Origin: Lachnospiraceae bacterium
GTDB taxonomy: Bacteria; Bacillota; Clostridia; Lachnospirales; Lachnospiraceae
Length of the DNA stretch: 64,000 nt
Reading direction: 5' to 3'
Assembly: GCA_011959285.1 (NCBI GenBank)
Contig: BLLW01000013.1
Coordinates: 1-64,000 of the forward strand
The translations under genes and the position numbers were made by a program. The notes below the pieces were generated by a model, which was not told where the DNA came from, did no database searches, and worked only from the letters and a program-made list of their open reading frames with translations. Below, in pieces: positions 37,688-46,098 of this stretch (positions are counted from its first letter, which is position 1; every line of letters begins with the position of its first letter).

Positions 37688-38426
37688 CGATATAACCACC
37701 TTTTTCTTCGTCGCTGACAATGACGCCTTTCTTCATCGTAACCACCCGTTTCTGCATCGCATTTACAATTTCCCGATTATGGGTCACTACCAGCACAGTC
37801 GTTCCGTTTTCATTAATCTGCTCCAGCAGCTTCATGATTTCCCATGAATTTTTGGGATCCAAATTTCCAGTAGGCTCATCTGCCAGCAGAATCGTAGGAC
37901 GGTTGACCAGCGCTCTGGCAATCGCCACTCTTTGCTGTTCCCCTCCCGAAAGTTGTCTCGGCTTTGCCTTATATTTACCTGCAAGCCCTACCGTAGCCAG
38001 AATGCTGGGAACATTTCTCTTGATATCCTTGCTGGATACCTGAATGATTCTCTGGGCAAAAGCCACATTTTCATAGACATTCCGGTCCTTCAAAAGGCGG
38101 AAATCCTGAAATACAATTCCAAGATTTCTTCTGAATTTAGGTATCTTTCTATGACGGATCCGAACCAAATCATATCCCATCACGTTGATTTCACCTGAAG
38201 TCGGCACCAGTTCCCGGAGAAGAAGCTTGATCATGGTTGATTTTCCAGAACCACTGTCCCCCACAATAAATACGAACTCGCCTTTATTAATATGTAAACT
38301 GACTCCGTTAAGCGCCGGAGCCCCTGTGGCATATGCTTTGCTCACATTCGTCAATGTAATGATTTCACCGTTTCCGGCTGCCTGTTTTTTTCTCCTTTTC
38401 GTTTTTACATCACCTTTTGTCACCAT
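37677..38426 (-). CDS. ftsE: Cell-division ATP-binding protein FtsE
   Basis: 249 residues. ABC ATPase with Walker A GDSGSGKST, signature LSGGEQQRVAIARAL and Walker B ILLADEPTGNLD. It has a basic N-terminal extension (KTKRRKKQ) of about 20 residues before the usual start, and an acidic C terminus. It is first in the ftsE-ftsX-M23-ctpA set and overlaps ftsX. Confidence 0.95.
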   Translation of the reverse strand: MVTKGDVKTKRRKKQAAGNGEIITLTNVSKAYATGAPALNGVSLHINKGEFVFIVGDSGSGKSTMIKLLLRELVPTSGEINVMGYDLVRIRHRKIPKFRRNLGIVFQDFRLLKDRNVYENVAFAQRIIQVSSKDIKRNVPSILATVGLAGKYKAKPRQLSGGEQQRVAIARALVNRPTILLADEPTGNLDPKNSWEIMKLLEQINENGTTVLVVTHNREIVNAMQKRVVTMKKGVIVSDEEKGGYIDED

Positions 38427-38458
38427 TATCCTCCACCTGTATTTCCCTGTTTAATGAC

Positions 38459-39547
38459 TTAGTACTCAAGACTCTCCATATAATTCATGTATTTCACCAC
38501 CATAAGCGCAATCCTGAATGTAATTGCATCCTCAAAGACGCGCAGATCAAGACCAGTGCTCTTCTGCAGCTTATCCAGACGGTATACCAGCGTATTTCTG
38601 TGAATGAACAGCTGTCTGGATGTCTTTGATACGCCCAGACTATTCTCAAAGAACTTGTTTATGGTGGTAAGCGTCTCCTCGTCAAATTCATCCGGACTCC
38701 TGCCTCCAAAAATTTCCCTGATGAACATCTTGCAAAGAGGGATAGGCAGCTGATAAATCAAACGCCCGATTCCCAATTCACTGTATGCTATGATATTCCT
38801 CTCATCAAAGAATATCTTCCCTACATCCATCACCATCTTTGCTTCCTTATAGGAACGGCTGACCTCTTTGATTTCTCTGACCACAGTTCCGTATGCGATA
38901 TGTATGCCTGTCATCCCTTCCCGCATCAGAAAAGATTCCATACCACTTGCCGACCTTTCAATGTCTTTCGCGTGATCTCCGTCAGAAAGATCCTTTACTA
39001 CTATTACATTATTTTCATCTACAGCAGTAATAAAATCTTTGCTGCTGTTTCCGAAAAAGGTCCTAAGCGCTTCCAGCACATTGCTGTCTTTCCCGTTGGC
39101 AGTTTCAACAATCATGACCACGCGCTTGACATCCGTCTGAATATGAAGCTTTTTGGCACGGCTGTAAATATCGATCAGGAGCAGATTATCAAGGAGCAGG
39201 TTCTTGATAAAGTTATCCTTATCAAAGCGCTCCTTATAAGCCACCAGCAGATTCTGTATCTGGAATGCCGCCATTTTGCCCACCATATACGCATCTTCTC
39301 CGGTTCCGGCGGCAATCAATATATATTCCAGCTGCTGCTCATCATATATCTTAAAGTACTGATAGCCCTGTATTTCTTGGGAATCTGCCGGAGATTTGGC
39401 AAACTCCACCGTCTCGGGACCGCACTCGGACATATTGGCAGCGGTAGACGCCGCTTCCTTTCCATCCGTATCCATTACACAGAAATCCACCCTCGCAATC
39501 GTTTTAAGCCCTTCAATCGTATTCTGCAATATCTGGTTAGAAATCAT
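38459..39547 (-). CDS. PucR/CdaR-type (sugar diacid regulator-like) transcription factor
   Basis: 362 residues. The N-terminal ~130 residues form a sensory region, the centre resembles the PucR GGDEF-like module, and the C-terminal ~60 residues are the PucR HTH (LFIHRNTLVYRLDKL). Relatives activate carbon or nitrogen catabolic genes in response to small ligands. No obvious target operon lies beside it; it precedes ftsE by 32 nt in the same direction, so it may be cotranscribed or autoregulatory. GAAGGAGTGGGG precedes its ATG. Confidence 0.85.
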   Translation of the reverse strand: MISNQILQNTIEGLKTIARVDFCVMDTDGKEAASTAANMSECGPETVEFAKSPADSQEIQGYQYFKIYDEQQLEYILIAAGTGEDAYMVGKMAAFQIQNLLVAYKERFDKDNFIKNLLLDNLLLIDIYSRAKKLHIQTDVKRVVMIVETANGKDSNVLEALRTFFGNSSKDFITAVDENNVIVVKDLSDGDHAKDIERSASGMESFLMREGMTGIHIAYGTVVREIKEVSRSYKEAKMVMDVGKIFFDERNIIAYSELGIGRLIYQLPIPLCKMFIREIFGGRSPDEFDEETLTTINKFFENSLGVSKTSRQLFIHRNTLVYRLDKLQKSTGLDLRVFEDAITFRIALMVVKYMNYMESLEY

Positions 39548-39759
39548 TTACCCCACTCCTTCTGTCTTTTAAGGCGCTATACAAATTCAACAATATTTTA
39601 TGTAGATCATCATACTTTAAGTTTCCCCCAATGAAACTCCTTTTTTCATTTTAATATAAATGTACAAAAAAATCTACCTTCATTTGTAATGTTTTTGTGT
39701 ATTTTTTATGGCTTTTGACGTTTTTTACCAATTTTAAAAATATACAACCTATACAAAAC

Positions 39760-39806
39760 CAGATCAGCAAAACGGAAAAACGGATATTCCACTTTTTGCT
39801 GATCTG
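39760..39806. repeat. 13-bp perfect inverted repeat upstream of yjfB-like gene
   Basis: CAGATCAGCAAAA and TTTTGCTGATCTG face each other across 21 nt, 74 nt before the next ATG. It could be an operator or a 5' UTR hairpin. The surrounding gap 39548-39879 (332 nt) is very A/T-rich; no other gene is seen in it. Confidence 0.8.
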
Positions 39807-39879
39807 TGATATATTTATTATAGGTATGATTTTTTATAAAAATCTGCCTCACCATTTTTTCAAAGAAAGGAATGATAAA

Positions 39880-40068
39880 ATGAATATTCCAGAATTATCA
39901 ACTGCCTTAGCAAACACACAGGTAATGAATCAGGTTGGTCTCGCCGTACTTGACAAAGCGCTTGAAAACTCTCAGGCTGCGGGAGAAGGACTGATCCAAA
40001 TGATGGACCGCTCCATGGAACTTTCTGTAAATCCTTATATAGGCGGTAACATTGATTTATTTGTTTAA
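39880..40068 (+). CDS. YjfB-family small protein, putative motility protein
   Basis: 62 residues. It begins NIPELSTALANTQV and ends with VNPYIGGNIDLFV; this pattern of a helical body with a short Pro-Tyr-hydrophobic tail matches the YjfB family, annotated as putative motility proteins and found in flagellated Firmicutes. AAAGAAAGGA lies 6-7 nt before the ATG; an upstream open frame lacks a credible start. Its TAA overlaps the stop of the convergent CPBP gene by 3 nt. Confidence 0.75.
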   Translation: MNIPELSTALANTQVMNQVGLAVLDKALENSQAAGEGLIQMMDRSMELSVNPYIGGNIDLFV

Positions 40069-41018
40069 GACGGCAGTCTCATTAAAACTAATTTTATGAA
40101 TTGTTCTAATATAAAGCCGATTAATCCAGTCATAACGATAAGACAAATAGAAACTGCCAGCAGGAAGGGTAAGGTAACCATCTTATCCTTCTTTTGTTTT
40201 CTTTTTGTCCAGATATCAGATAAAATCTGACTCCTTCCTTCCACTCTGCCAATCCACATGAGCACTGCCCATGCCAATGGGAGCGTCACAGCCGTAAAAA
40301 TCACATAAACTCCAATCGCAACCATCAGGAGTTCAGGGGCAATTGCCATCTCTTCACCGTAGGAATCTATACTTTCACTCATTACTCCGTATAGAAGAAT
40401 CACCTGGCTTCCATTGATAAAGCCATGATATAAAACTGATGCCCATAAACTTCCCGTCGCCTCCACCAGGAGCACTGCAAAGATCCCCATAATAAAGGCA
40501 TAAGCCGCCTGATTAAAATTCATATGAATCAGTGCAAAAATAATGGCAGACAAAATCATTGCCTTAAATGTACTTCCCGATTTGCAATAGGAACGATAAT
40601 ACCCACCTCTACATACAATCTCTTCAAAAACCGGTGCAATAATCCCTACCGATAGATACATGAGTGCGAAAGGGATGTTCTCCTGCTGGGTACTGAGGGT
40701 ATCCGCTATTTCATTTTTCACCCAAAACTGCGTAAACAGATTCAGTAAAGACAAAACCGGCATACTCAAAAAGGTAAACAGCCCTATCATCAGCACGGAG
40801 CGAAATTTGATTCTGTGAAATCCGAGAAATGATGTCAGCTTCTCTTTTGATACCAAAGCAAAAATCAAGACCGGAAGAACTACTACCACCTCACAGACAA
40901 GGTTAGCAAGTACCAAATTATCTGCGACAAACGGAAAAAACATGCCAATTACTATGACCATGCCAAAATAACCGATTATGGTTATCAGGAATGCCCAATT
41001 TGCTTTTTTACTGTTCAT
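40065..41018 (-). CDS. CPBP-family intramembrane metalloprotease
   Basis: 317 residues with about eight membrane helices. The Abi/CAAX protease motifs are present: EEIVCRG (EExxxR), FALIHMNFNQ with a His ligand, and LYHGFINGS with a second His. Substrates are unknown; relatives act in bacteriocin self-immunity or signal processing. It follows cvfB by 10 nt and shares its transcript, but no bacteriocin gene is nearby. Confidence 0.88.
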   Translation of the reverse strand: MNSKKANWAFLITIIGYFGMVIVIGMFFPFVADNLVLANLVCEVVVVLPVLIFALVSKEKLTSFLGFHRIKFRSVLMIGLFTFLSMPVLSLLNLFTQFWVKNEIADTLSTQQENIPFALMYLSVGIIAPVFEEIVCRGGYYRSYCKSGSTFKAMILSAIIFALIHMNFNQAAYAFIMGIFAVLLVEATGSLWASVLYHGFINGSQVILLYGVMSESIDSYGEEMAIAPELLMVAIGVYVIFTAVTLPLAWAVLMWIGRVEGRSQILSDIWTKRKQKKDKMVTLPFLLAVSICLIVMTGLIGFILEQFIKLVLMRLPS

Positions 41019-41029
41019 CCGTACACCCC

Positions 41030-41872
41030 CTACACCATCTTTATTCCGCCAGGTTCTATCACGATCAGCCTCTGTTTGTACAGATTTCCCACTGCCCGTT
41101 TAAATTCATTCTTGCTCATGCCCGTTTCATTTCTTATAAGCTGAGGATCCGCCTTATCATTGAAAGGGAGCCTCCCTCCCTGCGCTTTCATCATTTCCAT
41201 GATTCGGAGGGCGTCGCTGTTCATCTGAATATAAGCCTTTTCCCTAAGACTCAATGTCAGTTTTCCATCTTCAAGCACCCGTGCCACCCTTGCTTCTATC
41301 TGGTCTCCTGCCGAAAGATCATTTACCGGCTCTTCCTTGGGAATCAACGCGCTATAGCAATCATCAACGGCTACATATACTCCGTATCTTTCTGTAACTT
41401 CATAAACCCTTCCAGTAACCTTGTCATCCTTTTGATAAGGACTGCCAACCCGAAGATATGGATATACCTTCATTGTGGTGCAAAGCCGCCCACTCTTGTC
41501 AATGTACAGCGCCACCAGGCATTCTTCCCCTTCCTTAACTGCTCTGGTCTGCTCCTTGAATGGAAGCAGCAGGTCCTTTTCCAATTCCCATTCAAGAAAA
41601 GCTCCGATTCTTCCCACTTCCTTTACTTTGAGCACCGCCGTCTGCCCTACGGAAAGTTGGGGCTGTCTGGTAGTCGCTATCACACGGTCCTTCGAGTCTC
41701 TGTAAATAAAAACGCTGATGCTGTCTCCAATCTGCGCCCCTTCCGGCACTTCCTTTCCCGGCAGAAGTACTTTTTCTTCTGCATTCCTGCCGTCCTTCGG
41801 ATCGGCAAGATAAACGCCGAACGCTACCTCTTTCATAATTGCTAATTCCTGTCTCTCTCCTAATCGCAACAC
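41030..41872 (-). CDS. cvfB: CvfB-like S1-domain RNA-binding protein
   Basis: About 280 residues with three or four S1/OB-like segments and a C-terminal winged helix (GMSKNEFKRAVGNLYKQ), the CvfB/YitL layout. In staphylococci CvfB affects virulence gene expression through RNA binding. Start is GTG at 41872, with AAAGGA 8 nt upstream inside the end of the thioesterase gene, 3 nt after that gene's stop. The first residues LRLGERQELAI fit the family N terminus. Confidence 0.88.
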   Translation of the reverse strand: MLRLGERQELAIMKEVAFGVYLADPKDGRNAEEKVLLPGKEVPEGAQIGDSISVFIYRDSKDRVIATTRQPQLSVGQTAVLKVKEVGRIGAFLEWELEKDLLLPFKEQTRAVKEGEECLVALYIDKSGRLCTTMKVYPYLRVGSPYQKDDKVTGRVYEVTERYGVYVAVDDCYSALIPKEEPVNDLSAGDQIEARVARVLEDGKLTLSLREKAYIQMNSDALRIMEMMKAQGGRLPFNDKADPQLIRNETGMSKNEFKRAVGNLYKQRLIVIEPGGIKMV

Positions 41873-41875
41873 TTT

Positions 41876-42592
41876 TCAATTCCTTTCTTCCTGCAGCTCC
41901 ACCGTACAACACACATTTTCTTCTGCATCTTTTAGCACGATAACATAACTTCCATCTTCTGTTTCTTTTGTATAAGGAGTCAGCACATCCCCCAACATCA
42001 CTTGCTTCTTGTATTCTGCCCGCAATTGCCTTACCCCGCAGCTCTTTTGCAGGCTGTCCAGTGCAATTCTCACAAACTGCCCATTATTTACATGATGATT
42101 GGTATCCAGATGATGCGTTCTGATCTGCACATCGTCCTGCCGTTCCATCTCTTTGGGAACCTGTATCCTTCTGGGTGCATAGTCCATATCCAGCCTTGGT
42201 TCAAGCGTATATCCCTTCATCATTTCTTCAGTGGGTCTTACAGGCTTGCCTGTTCTGGTATCAAGAAGACTCCAGATGGTGTTGGCACAAGCAAGACGCG
42301 CTCCCCCCTCGTCTGTCATCAAAAAATTTCGAAATCCAACAAAACCTTTAAATTCATAAGGGGCTGTTCCCACCGTAACCATTTCACCTAACTTTGGAAA
42401 ACGTTCTGCCACAATCTGCCATGAAGACATGACCCAGACCATATTCCGTTCTCTTAAATAATCTACTCCCAATCCAATGTCCTCTGAGTGAAAAGTGGAA
42501 CAGTCCTGAAAATAATCAAGCAGAGATTCCAACCTTAAACGTCCCGTCTCATCTAACTCGCTATATCTGATTCTGCTTTTATAACTATACAT
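41876..42592 (-). CDS. Acyl-ACP thioesterase (FatA/FatB family)
   Basis: 238 residues, a double hot-dog fold. The second half contains the catalytic region DTNHHVNNGQFVRI, with Asn and His as expected, and the first half has the family start YSELDETGRLRLESLLDYFQD. It releases fatty acids from acyl carrier protein. It heads a run with cvfB and the CPBP protease; the functional link is not evident. Confidence 0.9.
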   Translation of the reverse strand: MYSYKSRIRYSELDETGRLRLESLLDYFQDCSTFHSEDIGLGVDYLRERNMVWVMSSWQIVAERFPKLGEMVTVGTAPYEFKGFVGFRNFLMTDEGGARLACANTIWSLLDTRTGKPVRPTEEMMKGYTLEPRLDMDYAPRRIQVPKEMERQDDVQIRTHHLDTNHHVNNGQFVRIALDSLQKSCGVRQLRAEYKKQVMLGDVLTPYTKETEDGSYVIVLKDAEENVCCTVELQEERN

Positions 42593-42695
42593 CTTCTTTT
42601 ACCATCCTGTCCTTCCTTATCAAGCATATACCTGCCTCATCAACAGATAAATTAAATTATATCATGATTCTTCCCAAAAGAACATATTATACAAA

Positions 42696-42724
42696 AAACC
42701 CAGTGGAGGTGTTCCACTAGGTTT
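42696..42724 (-). terminator. Terminator of tRNA-Gln
   Basis: AAACC and AGTGGA arms pair with TCCACT and GGTTT around a 5-nt loop, with TTTTTTGTAT leftward, 7 nt past the tRNA 3' end. Confidence 0.88.
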
Positions 42725-42731
42725 AAATAGC

Positions 42732-42802
42732 TGGGCTACAAGGATTCGAACCTTGAAATGACGGAGTCAGAGTCCGTTGCCTTACCGTTTGGCGATAGCC
42801 CA
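42732..42802 (-). tRNA. tRNA-Gln (anticodon CTG)
   Basis: 71 nt folding as a full cloverleaf: acceptor TGGGCTA/TAGCCCA, anticodon stem ACGGA/TCCGT with loop CTCTGAC (anticodon CUG), and T-arm CAAGG-TTCGAAT-CCTTG. CCA is not encoded. The UGG-initiated acceptor and CUG anticodon are consistent with glutamine. Confidence 0.95.
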
Positions 42803-42820
42803 ATGTCGTTTACCTTTGGT

Positions 42821-42849
42821 ATTATACATGATAATTTTGTCCTTGGCAA
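42821..42849 (-). promoter_or_regulatory. Promoter of tRNA-Gln
   Basis: Leftward TTGCCA, 17-nt spacer, TATAAT, placing the start about 12 nt before the mature tRNA 5' end. Confidence 0.8.
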
Positions 42850-42888
42850 GTATTTTTTGAAACTTTTTTTATAAAGTTCGTTACTTTT

Positions 42889-42917
42889 TTGACATGCTGT
42901 TTTTTTTTAGATACTTT
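42889..42917 (+). promoter_or_regulatory. Probable promoter of the C39-like gene
   Basis: TTGACA at 42889-42894 with a 17-nt T-rich spacer and a weak -10 (TACTTT), about 100 nt before the ATG at 43020. Confidence 0.5.
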
Positions 42918-43019
42918 TTGCTTTCCTTAAAAAAAGATGTTTTCAACCTCCGAAAAATTTGTTATCTTTGAAATGCGGGAAGGTTTACACATGTTTTGAA
43001 ATTCAGGAGGTTAAGATTT

Positions 43020-43691
43020 ATGAGGTATTTTTTTAACGGAAAAATCGAAAAGCAGGATGCGCTTTACACGATTCGCATCCCATTTAACGTCTGGGAAGTC
43101 TGTAGAAAACGCGATGTAATCAAAGCAGACATTGTCCTGGACAATAAAATTATTGATTGCGAGCTTATACCTGAAGCAAAGGGCAACTATAAAATTCACC
43201 TTCAGGATGAAGATGTTTCTCATATCGACATTACACAGGTTCACAAAATACTGCTGCACATTACGGGAAGTTTAATTCAGATGAATCAGAACAGCCCCTA
43301 CAGTTTTGAAAATCCCATCCGTAAAATTGACAGTATTGATGTTATCATCCAGCCCGAGGACGGACTCTGCGGTCAATCCTGTGTCGCCATGCTGGCAGGT
43401 ATTACGCTTGCTGAAGTAATCAGCGTCATGGACTGCCGCGAATGGCAGGCGACCATGGGGCGCGTCATTTCCGCTCTCAATTATTACGGAATTGATCACA
43501 GCGACATTATCGTATACACGGAAGGACACGATGCAACGCTTCCTAAGTGCTGTATCCTAATGGAAAAAATGGGACTCTACTGCCATTACCTAGTACACTA
43601 TGACGGCAAGTTTTATGATTCCAATCTGGGAATTGTTTCTGAATATGATATGAGCAAGCTTCTCGGTTACATGGAAGTAAAAGTTGACTGA
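43020..43691 (+). CDS. Two-domain protein with C-terminal peptidase C39-like domain
   Basis: 223 residues from the ATG at 43020 (AGGAGG 9 nt upstream). Residues 1-65 resemble the small DUF1905-like beta domain (IRIPFNVWEV, KGNYKIHL). Residues 105-205 look like a papain-fold C39 domain: Gln111 and Cys117-Gly118 spaced as Q-x5-CG, and a His193/Asp200 segment VHYDGKFYDS. It has no signal peptide, membrane helix or ABC transporter, so it is not a standard bacteriocin-processing exporter. It is flanked by tRNA-Gln and glnN and has its own promoter and terminator. It may be a cytosolic peptidase or deamidase; function unknown. Confidence 0.72.
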   Translation: MRYFFNGKIEKQDALYTIRIPFNVWEVCRKRDVIKADIVLDNKIIDCELIPEAKGNYKIHLQDEDVSHIDITQVHKILLHITGSLIQMNQNSPYSFENPIRKIDSIDVIIQPEDGLCGQSCVAMLAGITLAEVISVMDCREWQATMGRVISALNYYGIDHSDIIVYTEGHDATLPKCCILMEKMGLYCHYLVHYDGKFYDSNLGIVSEYDMSKLLGYMEVKVD

Positions 43692-43698
43692 TTTTACA

Positions 43699-43732
43699 AA
43701 AACCTCCCGAATGCGTTTCCGGGAGGTTTTTT
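43699..43732. terminator. Bidirectional terminator between the C39-like gene and glnN
   Basis: AAAACCTCCCG and CGGGAGGTTTT arms with a short loop and A/T runs on both sides; it ends both convergent genes. Confidence 0.92.
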
Positions 43733-43748
43733 GACTGTAATTTGAAAT

Positions 43749-45860
43749 TTATACCTCAAAAATAAGATCGCCATAAGTAGGCATCGGCCAAACCTGCTTA
43801 TCAACCAACATTTCTGCTTCATCCACAGGAACGCGGAGCTTTTCCATAGCTTCTTTAACCACATCCTTATAGTAAAATGCCTGCTCCTTTGCATTACTAA
43901 TGGCTCCTGCTTCTGCTTCCACCTCTTCCAGTTTCGTAAGCGCCGCCTTCATTGCAGACAGCTTATCAGAAACCGCCTTTAACAAGTCTATCTGAGCAGA
44001 TGCATCTGCACCTGCATCCCTGACCGCAATCACAGTATCCGCCAAAGACTTGGTATAGCGAATGACTGCCGGTATGATCTGCTTGGAAGCCATATCGATC
44101 ATGGTAAGTGCCTCTATATTGATCGTCTTCGCATAAGTTTCGTAAAGAATCTCTTCCCGGGATTCTAATTCCGCTTCTGTAAAAATACCAAATTTATGAA
44201 ACAGTTTTACAGACTTCTCTGTGGTCAGCGTATCCACTGCCTCAATCATAGACTTGATGTTAGGCAGTCCTCTCCTTTCTGCTTCTACCACCCATGCGTC
44301 AGAATAACCATCTCCATTAAAGATAATTCTCTGATGTTTTGTCAGATATTCCTTAATCAGATCATGTACTGCCAAATCAAAGTCTTCCGCTTTCTCTAAA
44401 ACATCTGCCGCCTCACAGAACGCTTCCGCAACAATTGCATTTAATATAGTATTTGGACTTGCAATGGAGTCTGCCGATCCCACCATACGGAATTCAAATT
44501 TATTTCCAGTAAACGCAAAAGGTGAAGTTCTGTTTCTGTCCGTGGCGTCTTTGGTAAAATCAGGAAGCGTAGAAACGCCGGTTTCCAGCTTACCCCCCTC
44601 TAAACAACGGGCTGCCTCACCGGTTTCAACAAGCTGTTTTACTACATCCTCAAGCTGTTCGCCTAAAAATACTGAAATAATAGCCGGCGGCGCCTCATTT
44701 GCACCAAGCCTGTGATCATTCCCTACGTCCGATGCACTCTGACGAAGCAAATCTGCGTGCCTGTCTACCGCCTTGATGATGCAGGCAAGAACTAGAAGAA
44801 ATTGAATATTTTCATTGGGCGTCTCACCCGGATCTAACAGGTTTACGCCATTATCTGTCGTCAATGACCAGTTATTATGTTTACCGGAACCATTGACGCC
44901 TGCAAAGGGCTTCTCATGGAGCAGGCAAGTGAGTCCATGGCGCCCTGCAACCTTTTTCATTGTTTCCATAACCAGTTGATTATGATCTACTGCAATATTT
45001 GCTGTCTCATAAATTGGCGCCAGCTCATGCTGTGCAGGAGCCACTTCATTGTGCTGTGTCTTTGACGTAACTCCCAGCTTCCAAAGTTCAATATTAAGAT
45101 CCTTCATGTATGCACCAATGCGCTCCCGAATCGTTCCAAAATAATGATCCTCAAGCTCCTGTCCCTTAGGCGCCGGTGCGCCGAACAAGGTACGTCCCGC
45201 AAAAACGAGATCCGCCCTCTGTAAGTACTTTTCTCTATCCACCAAAAAATATTCCTGCTCAGGACCTACACTTGCAACTACCTTGGACGCCCCTGTGTTG
45301 CCAAACAGTCTTACAATTCGCAGCGCCTGTTCACTAATCGCCTCCATGGAACGCAGAAGGGGCGTTTTCTTATCCAACGCTTCTCCCTTATAAGAGCAGA
45401 ACGCTGTAGGGATACACAAAATCACGCCTGTAGCGTCTTCCTTTAAAAAAGCCGGCGAAGTAATATCCCATGCCGTATAGCCCCTCGCTTCAAACGTAGC
45501 ACGAAGCCCTCCTGAAGGAAATGAAGATGCATCGGGCTCACCTTTAATCAATTCCTTTCCCGAAAAATCCATAATCATCTTTCCATCTTCATCTGGATGA
45601 GAAACGAAAGAATCATGCTTCTCAGCAGTAATGCCTGTAAGAGGCTGGAACCAATGGGTATAATGGGTGGCACCATTTTCCACCGCCCAATCCTTCATTG
45701 CCTTAGCAACCACATCAGCTGCTGCCAGCGACAGCTCGCCGCCCTGTTCCATCACTTTAATGACTTCCTTGTAAACGTTCTTAGGCAGCCGCTCTTTCAT
45801 AGTAGCGCGCGTAAACACTTTACTGGCAAAAATCTCCTCAACATTAATCATTTCACTCAT
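43749..45860 (-). CDS. glnN: Type III glutamine synthetase
   Basis: ATP-dependent glutamate to glutamine conversion. 703 residues, the GSIII length, much longer than type I. Visible are KEDATGVILCIPTAF, the catalytic-core segments GPEQEYFLVD and HNEVAPAQHELAP, and GVNGSGKHNNWS for ATP/glutamate binding, with the C-terminal GSIII extension. GGGAG precedes the ATG at 45860. It is transcribed alone after a leader with a terminator-like hairpin. The organism also encodes a type I enzyme at 58800. Confidence 0.95.
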   Translation of the reverse strand: MSEMINVEEIFASKVFTRATMKERLPKNVYKEVIKVMEQGGELSLAAADVVAKAMKDWAVENGATHYTHWFQPLTGITAEKHDSFVSHPDEDGKMIMDFSGKELIKGEPDASSFPSGGLRATFEARGYTAWDITSPAFLKEDATGVILCIPTAFCSYKGEALDKKTPLLRSMEAISEQALRIVRLFGNTGASKVVASVGPEQEYFLVDREKYLQRADLVFAGRTLFGAPAPKGQELEDHYFGTIRERIGAYMKDLNIELWKLGVTSKTQHNEVAPAQHELAPIYETANIAVDHNQLVMETMKKVAGRHGLTCLLHEKPFAGVNGSGKHNNWSLTTDNGVNLLDPGETPNENIQFLLVLACIIKAVDRHADLLRQSASDVGNDHRLGANEAPPAIISVFLGEQLEDVVKQLVETGEAARCLEGGKLETGVSTLPDFTKDATDRNRTSPFAFTGNKFEFRMVGSADSIASPNTILNAIVAEAFCEAADVLEKAEDFDLAVHDLIKEYLTKHQRIIFNGDGYSDAWVVEAERRGLPNIKSMIEAVDTLTTEKSVKLFHKFGIFTEAELESREEILYETYAKTINIEALTMIDMASKQIIPAVIRYTKSLADTVIAVRDAGADASAQIDLLKAVSDKLSAMKAALTKLEEVEAEAGAISNAKEQAFYYKDVVKEAMEKLRVPVDEAEMLVDKQVWPMPTYGDLIFEV

Positions 45861-45921
45861 ACTTTTATACTCCCTTTCCTAAAATGAATCCGTCTCATGA
45901 TTTCCCTCAGAAAAAGAAAAA

Positions 45922-45945
45922 ATGCCCCAAAAAACTTTGGAACAT
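45922..45945 (-). promoter_or_regulatory. Attenuator-like terminator in the glnN leader
   Basis: On the leftward transcript an ATGTTCCAAA arm pairs with TTTGGGGCAT (two G-U pairs) and is followed by TTTTTTCTTTTT, an intrinsic terminator about 60 nt before the glnN ATG. A competing hairpin GAAC-GAAGAT-GTTC at 45940-45953 uses part of its 5' arm, and a further hairpin AAGGA/TCCTT lies at 45968-45982. This resembles antitermination leaders controlled by ANTAR-type RNA-binding regulators, but the loops are not exact matches to the ANTAR consensus. Confidence 0.6.
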
Positions 45946-45992
45946 CTTCGTTCGGAATATGATCTGGAAGGACTCTTTCCTTTACTTTTTTT

Positions 45993-46021
45993 AAGATACC
46001 GTATAATCCGCTAAAATGCAA
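45993..46021 (-). promoter_or_regulatory. Promoter of glnN
   Basis: Leftward TTGCAT, 17-nt spacer, TATCTT. Transcription would begin near 45986, just before the first leader hairpin, giving a 5' UTR of about 125 nt. Confidence 0.65.
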
Positions 46022-46098
46022 TACCTTTTTTAATTTTTATCAGTATTCGACAAAAAACCGTTAGGGACTTTAGCAGGAATAAGCATATTGTACAATGC

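Noticed and set aside
39695..39880. Sigma-D flagellar promoter upstream of the YjfB-type gene
   Set aside because: CGGATAT resembles the -10, but no TAAA-like -35 is found at the required spacing.
45922..46021. Glutamine riboswitch in the glnN leader
   Set aside because: No match to the known glutamine aptamer layout; the hairpins fit an antitermination leader better.
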